This document shows, one piece after another, positions 46,786 to 58,800 of a stretch of DNA of 64,000 bases. Position 1 is the stretch's first letter. Each line of letters begins with the position of its first letter. Below the pieces are notes generated by a model. It made no database searches. It was not told where the DNA came from and was given only the letters and a program-made list of their open reading frames with translations. The stretch comes from Symbiodinium natans (taxonomy: Eukaryota; Sar; Dinophyceae; Suessiales; Symbiodiniaceae): positions 124,001 through 188,000 of the forward strand of contig CAJNDS010000146.1 of the NCBI GenBank assembly GCA_905221605.1, written 5' to 3'. A program made the position numbers and the translations under genes.

Positions 46786-47675
46786 CTGGGGTCCAGCCCA
46801 TTTCTTCCATCAGGCGTTTCGCACCTTGGGGTGTGCGTGGGGGGCCATGGGGTTTAGGGTTTAGGGTTTAGGGTTTAGGGTTTAGGGTTTAGGGTTTAGG
46901 GTTCAGGGTTTAGGGTTTGGGTTTTTTAAGGTTTGGGTTTCTTAAGGTTAAGGGTTTAGGGTTTAGAGGGTTTAGGGTTTCAAAGTGCCTGTTTTAGGGT
47001 GCTCAAGGGTCTTGGGGCTTAGGGTTCAGGGGCTCTACAAGGATGGGTAACAACAAGCCCTTTGCAGGGTTGATTGTGGGGGGATTATAAGGCCTGATCG
47101 CCCCTCCTGGCTTGCTTCAAGAGTCCGAGGTTTGTAATAGGGGCAATAGGGGCCCAAAAACCCACATAGACGCAAGGATTCTACAAACAGGGCTTTCTAG
47201 AATCCCTCTTTTTTAGGGGCCCTTATACCCCAATTTTTAGGATCCTGATGTTTATTTGGTTTTTTGTGCCCCTCTAGTTTTGTCCTGCACCACGTTTCCT
47301 GCTCAACTTATCTTTCAAGGTGGTCTTTTTTGGTGGGAGGTCTACTGATTGTCCCCAAACTGCCTTATAGGGCTACAGTACCCTTTGGAATGTTTCCCTC
47401 TTCTACTAGCAGTCCTGAACTGTACTTATAACCCAACTATCACCCATATTACGGCTTATGGGATTTAAGGGGCTTGCAAGTGGCCCATAAGTGCAATTAC
47501 TCTGGGGTTGCAAGCACCCTGAACCTCCAAGCAATCCGAAACCCCCACACTTTGGGCATCCTAAGGAAGCCCCAGCTCTTAAACACTGGTTTAGGGTTTA
47601 GGGCTTAGGGCCCTAGCCTATTTAAAAACCTTTGAGTCCTAAACCCACCGTAAAAGGAAACCTCAACCACCACCG

Positions 47676-47709
<34 letters not shown>

Positions 47710-50700
47710 CCCCCCCCCCCTCCCACCCCCCCCTCCCCCCCCCCCCCCCTCCCCCCCCCCCCTCCCCCCCCCCCCCCCACCCCCCCCTTCCCCCCCCCCT
47801 CCCTACCCCCCCCTCCCCACCCCCCCCCCCCCCCCCCCCTCCCCCCCCCCCCCCCCCTCCCCCCCCCCCACCCCCCCCCCCCCCCCCCCCGCCCCCCCCC
47901 TCCCCCCCCCCTCCCCCCCCCCACCTCCCCCCCCCCCCCCCCCCCCCCCCCCCCTCGCCCCTCCCCCCCCCCCCCCCCTCCCCCCCCCCCCCACTCCCCC
48001 CCCCTCCCCCCCCCCCCCCCCCCCTTTTCCCCGGAACCCAACCCTAAACCCTACTAAACCCTAAACCCTAACCCTACACCCTCAACGCGCCTGCTGCTAG
48101 CTGAGCTTTCTCCTCGTCCGGCGGCTCCTGAGGCTTCTGGCAAATGCTAAGTGCTTGTGGGGCTTGCAAGTCTAGAGTTTACGGATTAGGGCTTAGGGTT
48201 TAAGATTCTGGGTTTAGGTTTTAGGGTTTAAGATTATGGGTTTAGGGTTTAGGGTTTAAGATTATGGGCTTGGGGTTTAGGGTTTAAGATTATGGGCTTG
48301 GGGTTTAAGGTTCAGGGATTCAGGTGTGAGGTGTTGTTGGGTCGTGTTGGCCTGTAACCCCAAACCGCCACAAGCCGCAAACAGCCTTGCAACCAGGGTC
48401 AACACCTCTGGCAAAGACCAGACATAACTTGGCTACACTCAGAAGGGTAGCTAAAAAAAAAAATTAGCTGCCTTATGAAGAAACCCAATAAAGCCAAAAA
48501 GGCTAAGGACCTAAAGTCACAGTAAAGTACCACAAAGGTAAGCTCTTGCTCGGCCTCTCAACAGAAGTATTGCCTCTTGCTGTGCTGTCGCTGCCGTTTG
48601 TCTGTAGGGCATAGGGTTTAGGGTTTAGGGTTTAGGGTTTAGGGTGTAGGGTTTAGGGCTTAGGGCTTAGGGTTTAGGTTTACTGTGTATACTTCCCCCA
48701 AAAACTGCACCAAAGCCCGCAGAGGCCCTAGCCCTACATCCTCAACCCTAGACCCCAAAACCCGTCCAAGAACCCCTGAAAAACCAACATCCTGAAAAAC
48801 CCACGGATGTCCTGACACACCACAAAACAACTCAAAGCTTGAACCCTAAACCCTGAAGCCTTCTAAGGACACCCCAAGGGGAACCCTAAGCCCTCAACCC
48901 AAACATCCCAAACCTCCTAAACCCAAAACGCTAAACCCTACACCCCACACCCTAAATCCTAAACCCTAAACCCTGAACCCTAACACCGGTTCCTCCGAAC
49001 TCGCCCTAGTGGAGGCGGAGGCATCGCTGCCGTCGCCGCAAGCCGGTGTGGGCGACCTCAGCAGCGTTCCAGGGTTTAGGGTTTAGGGTCTAGGGTTTAG
49101 GGTTTGGGGTTTAGGGTTTAGGGTTTAGGGTTTGGGGTTCAGGGGCTTAGGGAATCAAGTTTGGGGTTTAGAAGTTGGGGGTTAGGGGTTTAGGGTCTAG
49201 GGGTTTAGGGTTGCAGGGCTTAGGGCTCAGGGTTTCGGGCGCTGCGAGGCTCTGAGGTGCTGCTTAGGATGCTGAAGGTCAAAATGCCAGAGATGTGAAC
49301 CAAACCCTGAACCCTAAACCCTAAACCCCGAACCCCAAACCCTAAACCCTAAACCCTAAACCCTAAACCCTAAACCCTAAACCCTAAACCCTAAACCCTA
49401 AACCCTAAACCCTAAACCCAAATGTAACCCTAAACCCTGAACCCTAATTAACCCCAATGAACCCTAATTCACCCTAGTTAACCCCAAACAACCCTAAACA
49501 ACTAAAGGGTCTTGAATGGCGGAGGGGACTTGATGTGGAGAGGTTGGCTGTACATAAGGGTTGTGCTACCAAATCCCACCCCTTGTATACAAAACACCCC
49601 CAATCCCACACCCCAGACGCCCTGTGCAACTTAAACCGTACACCCTAAAACCTGAACCGTATTCCTTACTTCATAGAGACCCTTGTGGATTTTCATGTCC
49701 ACCACAAGTGTAAGGCCCGACTACTAGCATCAAAGGTTTTTTAGGGCTTAGGGTAAGCAGGCAACCCTTTTAGGGTTTAGGGTTCCGGATGTGGGGTTTC
49801 GGGTTTAGGGCCTACCCTATACCCTAACACTTGGGGTGCTATGTCGCGGGTACAGCTTTTGTAATGTTCTTAAGGGAGGGGGGTTCAAGACAAATAGGTA
49901 CTTAGGGAACCTTAGGGAAGCTTAGGGAGCCTTAGGGAGTAATAGGGAGTATTAGGGAACCTTGGGTTACATCCCCCCCTTGAACCCCTAAACCCTAAAC
50001 CCTAAACCCTAAACTCCATACTCCAAACCGAAGCTGGGTATGAAGAAGGGTCTTTAAGCCCTCTTTACTAAAAAATGCTGCCTGAAGCAGGTTGGCACGA
50101 GTGCCTTCGAGAACAGTTCTGATCTCGCGTTCAATAACAGCCTTGTTTTGGTCAACATAGGCTCTAGAAGTGTTGTGCCGACAACCAAGTTTCTTCACAG
50201 CGGCTTCCAATTCGTACGCATTATCGGAATACACTATACCGACACTGTCCTCAACTTGAAGAAAATGCAGCAAGTTTTCGTGGCACTCCTCAGCGTCCTT
50301 GGTAACGTTTGTGCGAGGTATCGCAGCACCCGCTGAGTACCGCGGCAAACCTGCTGAGATGCGGCACCATCAGTTGCTCGGAATGGCTTCCCGAGACTGA
50401 AAAACCTAAATCCTAAACCCTAAGCCCACCCTAAAATTTAGGGGGCTTAGGGATAAGGGTTTAGGGTTTAAAGTGTAGGATTCGGAGTTTAAAATCCTAA
50501 GCCCTGACCCTAAACCCTAAGCCCTAAGCCCTAAGCCCTAAACCCTAAACCCTAAACCCTGAGCCCAGCTGGGCTTTCTGGGGTCGCTGCGACGCACTTG
50601 TCGCTGCAGGGGTCTCCTTTCGTTTAGGGTTTAGGGTTTAGGGTTTAGGGTTTAGGGTTTAGGGTTTAGGGTTTAGGGTTTAGGGTTTAGGGTTTAGGGT

Positions 50701-52454
50701 TTAGGGTTTAGGGTTTAGGGTTTAGAGTTTAGGGGTCGGATTACCATTCCCTATGGCTAGGTTTCCCAAGAAAACTAAGAACGACAAGTCTACCCCGCAA
50801 GTACTTCGCTACTCTTTGTTTAAGAAACCCCACGAAAAAAGAGCATTCTTTCCTCTAAGGGTGTTGGGGGGTTCTTAATCAAATACTAGTTCATCCGGAC
50901 CCTAGCCAGCCCTAACCACTAAAAAGGAAACAAGGCTACTGCCGGGCATACTAGCAATAACTAGTATATTGCCCTAAACCCTAAACTCTAATGGTTGCCT
51001 AAAGGGGTAGGTATCCCAATGTGCCTTGAAACCCTAAACCGTTTGAAACGGCCGGGTCCTCGCAGTCGCGGCTGGCAGAAGACTGCCCCCGCGACAGCTG
51101 GGCTGGCTGAGGCTCCACCTGCGTGGGGCGGGAGGGCGATTTAGGGTTTAGGGATTTGGGGTTTAGGGTTTCTGGTTCAAGGTTTAGGGTTTGGGGTTTT
51201 AGGGTTTAGGGTTTTGGGGTTAGGGTTAGGGTTTAGGGTTTCAGGGTAATCCTCTTAGACCCAAGAATAAGGGGATGAGATCAAATATCCAAAAGGGCCT
51301 ACCCAGTAACCTGGGTTGAGGCTTCGTGATGAAGGCTGGTTGGAATGTCTGACTGCGTACCTGTACTTGGAGGTTCATGGTACTTATTCACCAATTATAA
51401 CTGTACTTATGACTGTACTTCTAACCATCCTAGGGCAGTTAAGGGGCTTCTAAGTGGGTTACATGTGCAGTGATATAACTGGGTTAACAAGTACCATGAA
51501 CCTCAACGTAGCGCACAAGATCTTTAATAACTTTCGGGACCAGGATGAGGGCAATTAGGGCTCATAATCCCCACAATCAACCCTAAACCCTAAACCCTAA
51601 ACCCTGAACCCTAAACCCTAAACCCTAAACCCTAAACCCTAAACCCTAAACCCTAAACCCTAAACCCTAAACCCTAAACCCTAAACCCTAAACCCGACCA
51701 GGATGGCCTATTAGGCCTGATAATCCACAATCAACCCCCCAAAAGGGCCTTTGTAAGGGAGGTGCAGGGTATAATAGTCCATATCCTGGGAGGCTAGGCT
51801 TCGATCCTCAGGGTTTAGTGTTTAGGGTTTTTAGGGTTTAGGGTTTAGGGTTTAAGGTCCAGGGTTTAAGGTTTAGGGTGAAACACAATCAGGTCGTCAA
51901 GTGCATGTGTGAGAAGAAGGCTTCGTGGCACCTGGATAAGCCAGAGTCTTCAGGTAGTTACATGGCCCCTTCGTACGGGCCCTTACATGGGGGGCCCCTT
52001 ATATACGCCCTACATACCCTATACATCCAGGGGCCAAGACTTCATAATTCTTTAAAGAAGGTGAGGGACCACCTTAAGGGACCATCTAACTACCCTGTCT
52101 TCAGGCTTGGGAGCTTCAGGGTAAGTCGCGTTTATGATTTAGGGTTTAGGGTCGAGGGTTACAGAGCATGGACTTTTGCTGGTTTCCCCCCCAAAACCTA
52201 AACCGTTAGCAGTCGAAACACTCAACCCGAAGCCCATATTCACCCCCAAAGCACCCGAAAAACTGTAAACGCTCAAAACCTCTGATCCCTAAACCCGAAA
52301 ACCGTTGACTCCCCACCGCCGAATCCCGATGCTTCTTGTTTCTCCGCAGCGCGCGCTTCAGTGGCTCAAGTGCCTGCCAGCATCTATAGACACTCCGCAA
52401 CCTCTCAGAACAAGGCGAACCTCAGCTAGTTGCTGGACAAAGCACATGCGCAGC
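46784..52454 (-). CDS. Unidentified Ser/Ala/Pro-rich gene with possible half G-patch
   Basis: Proposed exons: 52454-52421 and 52373-52326 (helix FVQQLAE then ALEPLKRALRRNKKHR across a 47 bp intron), 51118-51059 (VEPQPAQLSRGQ), 50616-50575 (ETPAATSASQRPQK), 49056-48993 (SPTPACGDGSDAS), 48136-48091 (KPQEPPDEEKAQLAA), 46824-46784 (AKRLMEEMGWTPE). The last two join in phase to give GAKRLMEEMGW, which resembles the first half of a G-patch. The second half was not found. Between 50575 and 49056 the phases do not match, so an exon is missing or 48993-49056 is misread; that block also reads open on the plus strand. The order of compatible low-complexity exons on one strand supports one gene, but no homologue is recognised. 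Confidence 0.42.
47415..47531. mobile_element. Palindromic MITE, family A, 5' arm shortened
   Basis: Contains CTGTACTTATAACCCAACTA and the right arm CCCTGAACCTCCAAGCA. The outer left arm is missing. Confidence 0.52.
47672..48025 (+). repeat. 350 bp C-rich tract
   Basis: Runs of 8-20 C broken by single T, A or G. The long Pro-rich and Gly-rich frames here are products of this composition. Confidence 0.93.
49310..49425 (-). repeat. CCCTAAA array
   Basis: About 15 units, then diverged CCCTAATT/ACCCCAAT-like sequence to about 49505. Confidence 0.9.
49986..50013 (-). repeat. Short CCCTAAA array at a breakpoint
   Basis: Four units lie exactly between a truncated family-G element (TTGAACCCC) and the truncated integrase fragment. 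Confidence 0.88.
49995..50348 (-). pseudogene. Retrotransposon integrase core fragment (Ty1/copia-like)
   Basis: The minus frame shows an integrase catalytic-core signature: VYSDNA with the second catalytic Asp, then LGCRHNTSRAYVDQ, then the catalytic Glu in VIEREIRT, then LEGTRANLLQAA. The first catalytic Asp segment is missing. The frame is closed upstream by a stop about 36 bp before the fragment, and downstream it runs straight into CCCTAAA repeats at 49986-50013. No LTRs or reverse transcriptase are nearby. It is a dead fragment inside an intron of the Ser/Ala-rich gene. Confidence 0.8.
50623..50735 (+). repeat. TTTAGGG array beside exon acceptor
   Basis: About 16 units beginning 7 bp from the exon at 50616-50575. 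Confidence 0.92.
51365..51509. mobile_element. Palindromic MITE, family A, intact
   Basis: Arms ACTTGGAGGTTCATGGTAC and GTACCATGAACCTCAACGT with the internal GGGCAGTTAAGGGGCTTC block shared by other copies. Confidence 0.66.
51582..51704 (-). repeat. CCCTAAA array between diverged 45 bp direct repeats
   Basis: About 17 units. GACCAGGATG...ATAATCCNCAATCAACCC-like sequence flanks it on both sides (51537-51585, 51704-51746). Confidence 0.9.
51944..52105. mobile_element. Palindromic MITE, family B, intact
   Basis: Outer arms CTTCAGGTAGTTACATGG and their inverse, with internal GGGCCCTTACATGGGG, CCCCTTATATA and TTCTTTAAAGAAGG. It serves as the uninterrupted reference for the split copies at 43252-43431 and 37275-37424. 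Confidence 0.65.
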
Positions 52455-52846
52455 CTAAAACGAGGAACGGTGGGGGTGGGGACTTAAATTCTAGGGTTCT
52501 TAAGGGAGGGAAGGGGTAGGTACCTATAGGGAACCTTAAGGAAACATAGGGAGAGTATCTTCAACCCCCCTCCCTCAAGAACCCTATAATGAAAACCGTA
52601 AACCCCAAACCCAAACCCCAAACCCCAAACCCCAAACCCTAAACCCTAAACCCTAAACCTTAAACAAACCCCTCACAACCCAGACCCTCAAAACTCCAAA
52701 CCCTCAGAACCCCCATTTGCTTAAGAACCACCCAAAAGATTACTGTAGACATGTTCTTCCTTAAGGGGAACTATATGGATTATTAACTCTTGTTGTTTTG
52801 TTTTTTGGGGGGGTGGGGGGGTAATCCCGAAACGCCGAACCCAAAC

Positions 52847-55800
52847 CTGGCGAGTGGCTGCTTCCGCGCCGAACCAAAAATCTGGTTCTTGTCCACCTTG
52901 CTCAAGGCAGCGCAAGGGTACAAGCGCCTAACTTAGGGCTTTGGGGTCTCGTAGTGTACTCCCAAAAACCTTAGGGTTAGGGTTTTGGCCTAAACCCTAA
53001 ACCCTAAATCCCAAGCCCTAAGCCCTAAACTCTAAACCCTAAACCCTACTTAGGGCTTAGGGCTTCGGAGCCTTGAGGACGTTGAAGCGCACGGTCTTCG
53101 CAAGGGGGCGGCACTGGCCCGCCGTGATGATATCGCCCTGTGCAGCTTCGCTTCGTTGTCAGGGCTCTGTTTAGGGTTTCTAAGGTTCAGGTGTAAGGTT
53201 TAGGGTTTAGGGTTTAGGGTTTAGGGTTTAGGGTTTAGGGTTTAGGGTTTAGGGTATAGGGTATAGGGTTCATGAGGTTTAGGGCTTAGGGGCTTCTGAA
53301 GGGTTTAGGGACTTGTTGCTTCGGATTTCTGTAGGGTTTATGGCTTTGGCGGTTGGAGGCTTTGGGGCTATTTTTAGGGGGGGAGGGTTCAGGGTTTAGA
53401 GCTTGGGGGTTTCAGGATTAGCTTGGTAGCCTGTTTGGGTTTGGTGATTTTATCCGGGAACCCAGATCCCCCCCCCCCCCCCCCCGTGAAAAGGGTAAAG
53501 GGTACCACGGGGATGCCAAGAAGGAGTTTATAGCTTTGGAGTTTCAGGATTAGAGTTCCAGGGATTCAGAGCCTCAGGGTTTTCGGAATTGGGGGGGGTC
53601 TTGGGCTTCAAGGTTTTGGGCTTCGGGAGGTTTAGGACTAGGGTCTACCGTATTATTTAAAAGGGCATCCCAGGGTTAAGGGATGCACTTCAAACCGTTA
53701 AACCCTGGACCCGATCTATACCTCAACCCCAAGGCTTGCCGGCTACACCCTGAACCCAAAGCCATCAAACCTGCTTCAGGAAATCAGGGTGTCTGGAGCC
53801 CCTAAACCCATGGGCCCCTTCAACACACCCTCAACCTGAGAACGCCCTCTTGTGAGCCCTAAACCCTAAACCCTAAACCCTAAACCCTAAGCCCTAAACC
53901 CTAAGCCCTAAGCCCTAAACCCTAAACCCTAAACCCTAAACCCTAAGCCCTAAACCCTAAACCCTACACCGGCCTCCTTGGGCTCAAAGGCCGGGGAGCA
54001 ATGCACTGCCATGTTGCCTTGGTCGCCCAGAAACCATATTCTGATATAGCAGGGTTCAGGTTTAGGGTTTAGGGTTTAGGGTTTAGGGTTTAGGGTTTAG
54101 GGTTTAGCGTTTAGGGTGTAGGGGTTTAGGGTTTAGGGTTTAGGGTTTAGGGTTTAGGGTCTAGGGTTTAGGGTTTAGTAAGGGCGCCCTGTTATTGGGT
54201 TGGCTCTTGTTATCAGGGGAACCCAGAAGCCAAAAACAGGGTAAGGGGTACAAACCCTAAACCCTAAACCCTAAACCCTGAACCCCGAACCCTAAACCCT
54301 AAACCCTAAACCCTAAACCCTAAACCCTAAACCCTAAACCCTAAACCCTAAACCCTAAACCCTAAACCCTAAACCCTAAACCGCTGGGCTGACAAGTCGC
54401 TGTGGCGCTTCTCGAAGCGGTTGAACTTCCTGCGCTGCTCTTTTTTAGGGGTTTAGGGTTTAGGGTTTAGGGTTTAGGGTTTAGGGTTTAGGGTTTAGGG
54501 TTTAGGGTTTAGGGTTTAGGGTTTCTTTGTGGCCAAGGGTGAGGAGGGTTTAGGGTTGAGGGTGTTTAGGGGTTTAGGGTGAACCCTGGGTTCAGGGTAT
54601 ATGCAAGCTTCTGATTTTTCACAAAAAGTGACAGGAGTAGTTTACTTAACTTAATGAAGCCTCTTAGAGCCCACAATGCAACTGATCTTCGTATATACCC
54701 CTCCTATACCCGATAAGAACCCTTCAAAGGAGCTAAGGGTCCCTATTAAGGGCCCATATTAGACTACCCTTACAAATGGAGCAGTTGCACCACTGGCTCA
54801 AGAATACGTGGTAGCAACTTACATTCCAAGAGCAAGGAGTAACCTAGGAATCAAAAAGGTGTGCCCTTTTTGATTTACAGGAGGAGGGAGCCTAAACCCT
54901 AAACTAAGGGAATAAGGGCCTAATTTGGGTCGTAGACTCGGAGGCATACCAGCCCGGTTTAGGGATTAGGGTTGAGGGTTTTGGATTTAGGGTTTAGGGT
55001 TGAGGGTTGAGGGTTTAGGGTTTAGGGTTGAGGCTTTCGTAGGGTCACTACCACTTTTCCATCCGTCGAAAGGCAAGGGCCGCACCTGCGGCTTTTATAG
55101 GGAGCTCGCGGGGCACGAAGAGGGCTGAGTTGACTTGATGGCCCCAGAGCTCGCCCTAAACCCTAAACCCTAAACCCTAAACCCTAAACCCTAAACCCTA
55201 AACCCTAAACCCTAAACCCTAAACTCAGGAGCCCATGCTTCAGAGCCCATTTCAGCAAAGACCTTGACTGAAGGCCCCGGAGGATTCCAAAAACTTAGCA
55301 ACAGAAAGTGTGCCCTCTCTTCCCAGACTCCTGCGAGAATCTCGAATGTAAACCCGGTTTAGGGTTTAGGGTTCCCCAGGTTTCCCATAACACCCTTCAA
55401 GCCCGGAACCTTGCACCCCAGTGCCCAGGTGTGGGATCGGGGCGCTGAGCAATTTGACGCTGCTTGGTGGCAGGCGCGGGTCCTGATGTAGTGCAAGTAG
55501 TTTCGCCGGATGATGATCGTGCGCCTTCCGGAATGAGGGTAGCCGGGTAACCATTTTCTAATTAGGGTTGTATCATCAAGGTTTAGTGTCATAAGGGGAC
55601 CCGGTTTGGAGTTTAGGGTTTAGGGTTTAGGGTACCCTTTTTGGGGGGTTGGTTACTTTACAAGGGAACCTTGGACCACAAAAAAAACGGGTACACTGGG
55701 CTACCCCTAAGAGTGAGTGCCGTTTCAGACAGGGGCTGCCCTAGTTCAAATGGAAGTTCTTTGGGTAGGTTGTCTCACAATGATTCATGTAGGGGTGTTC

Positions 55801-58800
55801 GGGGGGTCATATTCGCAGTTTGGGCTCCTGAGAGTAGCTTGCCGCGGCTTTCTTGGTTACTCGGTGGGCGCTTTGCGGCGACAGCAGAAACTGCCCCACT
55901 ATGGAAGGAAAACATCCAGAGACCCCAAATCGCTTGTAAAACCCTGAACACTTGGCTCTAAGGGTAGTTACATGGTCCCTTAGTATGGGCCCGTAAAAGG
56001 GCTCCCCTGAAGTACCCTTTATGCACAACCCAAGGGCCCATCCTTCATCATCTCCGGCCACAGTGAGCCGATGTCTATGACACCCGGTGGACCACGAACC
56101 CTTGAACCATCTTGCTCTGGTTCATAGTTGGGATAGTAATAAAATTTTAAAAATTTTTATTCCTTATTGAGTTTAAGTACCCTTAAAAATGTAAAATGTT
56201 ACCCCACTATGATAGAGATTCACTGTGGCATACAGAAAAAAACCCAACCAATGGCGCGATGGTGCTCACAGTGGCTGACGCACTCAGGGTTTAGGGTTTA
56301 GGGTTTAGGGTTTAGGGTTTAGGGTTTAGGGTTATAGGGTTGAGGGTTCAAGTTTCAGGGTGATCCCGTACAAAATACCCAAAACGAAGAGCAGGGCCGA
56401 CAAAGCTTCAACCCTTTAGCCCTAAACTGACAACCCTCAACCCGAAACCCTCAACACCAAAGCAACCCAAAACCGCAAAAACGCTGGGGCAGGCTTGGGG
56501 GGGACCCTAGAAACATTACGTTGTTTACGGCTTTAGAAGGGTTATGTAGGGCTTAAGGGCAAAAAACGTTCAACAAATATGCTCAAACCAACCCCTGAAA
56601 CCCCTAAACCCTAAACCTTAAACGCTAAACCCTAAACCCTAAACCCTAAACCGCCAAAAAAGACGTCCCGGCTTCATCTTGGTGGAGATGCACATGCCCT
56701 TGAGGATGGCCCCACGGATGCTGACGTTCCTTTGGAGTGGGTTTGGGGTTTAGGGTTTAGGGTTTAGGGTTTAGGGTTTAGGGTTTAGGGTTTAGGGTTT
56801 AGGGTTTAGGGTGCGATGGTTTTTGGGGCATGTTGGCTTAGAGGGCTGTAGGCCTGGCCCTTGGCTGCCAAGGGCCTCCCCGAACCAGGGCTCGGCTAAG
56901 GGCCTAGAAAGCCCCAAAAACCCACCAAAAGGCTTCAAAAGCTGCAAAACCCCTTAATCAGCAATGAACTCTACGGACCCACGTGCCTCAGGCCCGAAAA
57001 GGACCGAGGCTACCCCGAACCCCAGCCTAAACCCTGACACCGCAAAACCCTGCGACGGCCTTCAAGCAAATACGGGCCTCCACGGGCTCTAACGTGCCGA
57101 AGGCCCGAAAAGGGCCGAGGCTACCCCGAACCCCAGCTTAAACCCTAACACCGCAAAACCCTCAAGGGCCCTATCTTGCCGAAGGCCCGAAAAGGGCCGA
57201 CGCTACCCCGAGCCCGAGCTTAAACCCTAGCGATTGAAAGACTCATTGGCGAAAAATTCATTCATAGGTTCCCTGACCTTGAAATGAATAAAGCCTGAGA
57301 GGCTCAGGGTGAAGGCTCTAGGGGGAGGGGGGGGGAGGGAGGGCGGGGGAGGGGGGGGGGGAGGGGGGAGGGGGGGGGGAGCGGGGGGGGAGCGGGGGGG
57401 GAGCGGGGGGGGGGGAGGGGGAGGAGGGGGGGCGGGGGGAGGGGGGGGCGGGGGAGCGAGCCCTAATCAGCCCCAATAAGCCCTAATAAGCCCTAAACCC
57501 TAAACCCCAAACCCCAAACGGCAAGAAGCAGGACTCTCTAGGTTCATCGCGCTAAAACGGCCAACAGCCTGGTCTTCCCTGGGAAGTCCTTTCAACTACT
57601 GTTTGCTTAAGAACCCACAAAAAATAAATCATAGCTATCCCTATATTTGCCCGATGAGGAAGACTCCTTTCTATCTCTGGGGGCGGAGTTCCTAAGCAAA
57701 TAGTAGTCCAAAAAACAAGATAAACATCCCTATATTGCCCTTATGAGGTAGACTTGGTGCGAAGCCAACTTGGGATGTTCCCCTTTATACTCACAGTCCT
57801 TAATTGGGATTATAGTACCCACAGGACTGTTAGTATAAGGGGGAACATCCCACTGTGCAACAACAATGCTTGCATTTCATGTCTCTCGTTTGTTTGTTGT
57901 TGCTTTGTTCTATTCGTACGTAAAACAAGACTTTTGCGGGGTCCTTAAGCTAGTCAGCTAACCCTAGTTATGTTGAGAACTGAGTCGTGATCAAGAAGAG
58001 CTCTGGGGCACAGGCCCTGTGAAGGGGCACTTCTTGTCAACAAAGTTGCCTGGCAGGTGTGGGAGTTTACGAAAATAAAGGACCCCTATAATAACCCCCC
58101 CCCCCAAATAGTAGGATTCCCTTATCATAACGACCCCAAAAAGGTACCAAGCCCCCGTGTGCGCGGTGCAAGGGCTCAGAGGTTCCAGGGGGTATGGTTG
58201 GCCATCCCCGTTGATACCTCTGAAAAACAATCCTGAAGATAAGGCTACGGTTTAGGGTTTAGGGTTTAGGGTTTAGGGTTTAGGGTTTAGGGTTTAGGAT
58301 TTAGAGTTCAGGGTTCAGGGTTCAGGGTTTAGGGTTTAGGGTCAAATGAAAAAATGTCCGGGAGGGCCCACCAAGGGCACTTAGGGCCGAAGGTTCAGGG
58401 TGTTTAGGCCTAAAACCTCACCCTAAACCCGACACCCTAAGTTCCTAAGCCCTGAAGCTCAACACTAACCCTCAGGGTCCCCGGCTGGTTCGGAGCCTGT
58501 GCGCATGAATGAGCTGTATGCTGCAGCTTGTCCCTAAACCCTGAACTTTAAACCCTAAACGCCCTAAACCCTCAACCCTTAGCAAACTGGGGTCTAGGGA
58601 CTCGAGATGAAACTCTCATCCGCAACGCCAAGCCCCAAGCCCTAAACTTCCCAAGCACGAAACTCTAAACCCTTAAACCCTTAAACCCTTAAACCCTTAA
58701 ACCCTTAAACCCTTAAACCCTTAAACCCTTAAACCCTTAAACCCTTAAACCCTTAAACCCTTAAACCCTAAACCCTAAACCCTTAAAGCCCTAAGGCACT

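Noticed and set aside
47622-48057. Long proline-rich and glycine-rich ORFs
   Set aside because: They are translations of a C-run tract with no other sequence content.
51878-52201. 107-codon plus-strand ORF
   Set aside because: It runs through an intact family-B palindrome and ends in heptamer repeats; no coding signature.
54178-54397. Family-K element split precisely by the CCCTAAA array at 54254-54382
   Set aside because: The supposed right end (CGCTGGGCTGACAAG) lies at the donor edge of RPS11 exon 7, so its similarity to family K is too weak to claim a precise insertion.
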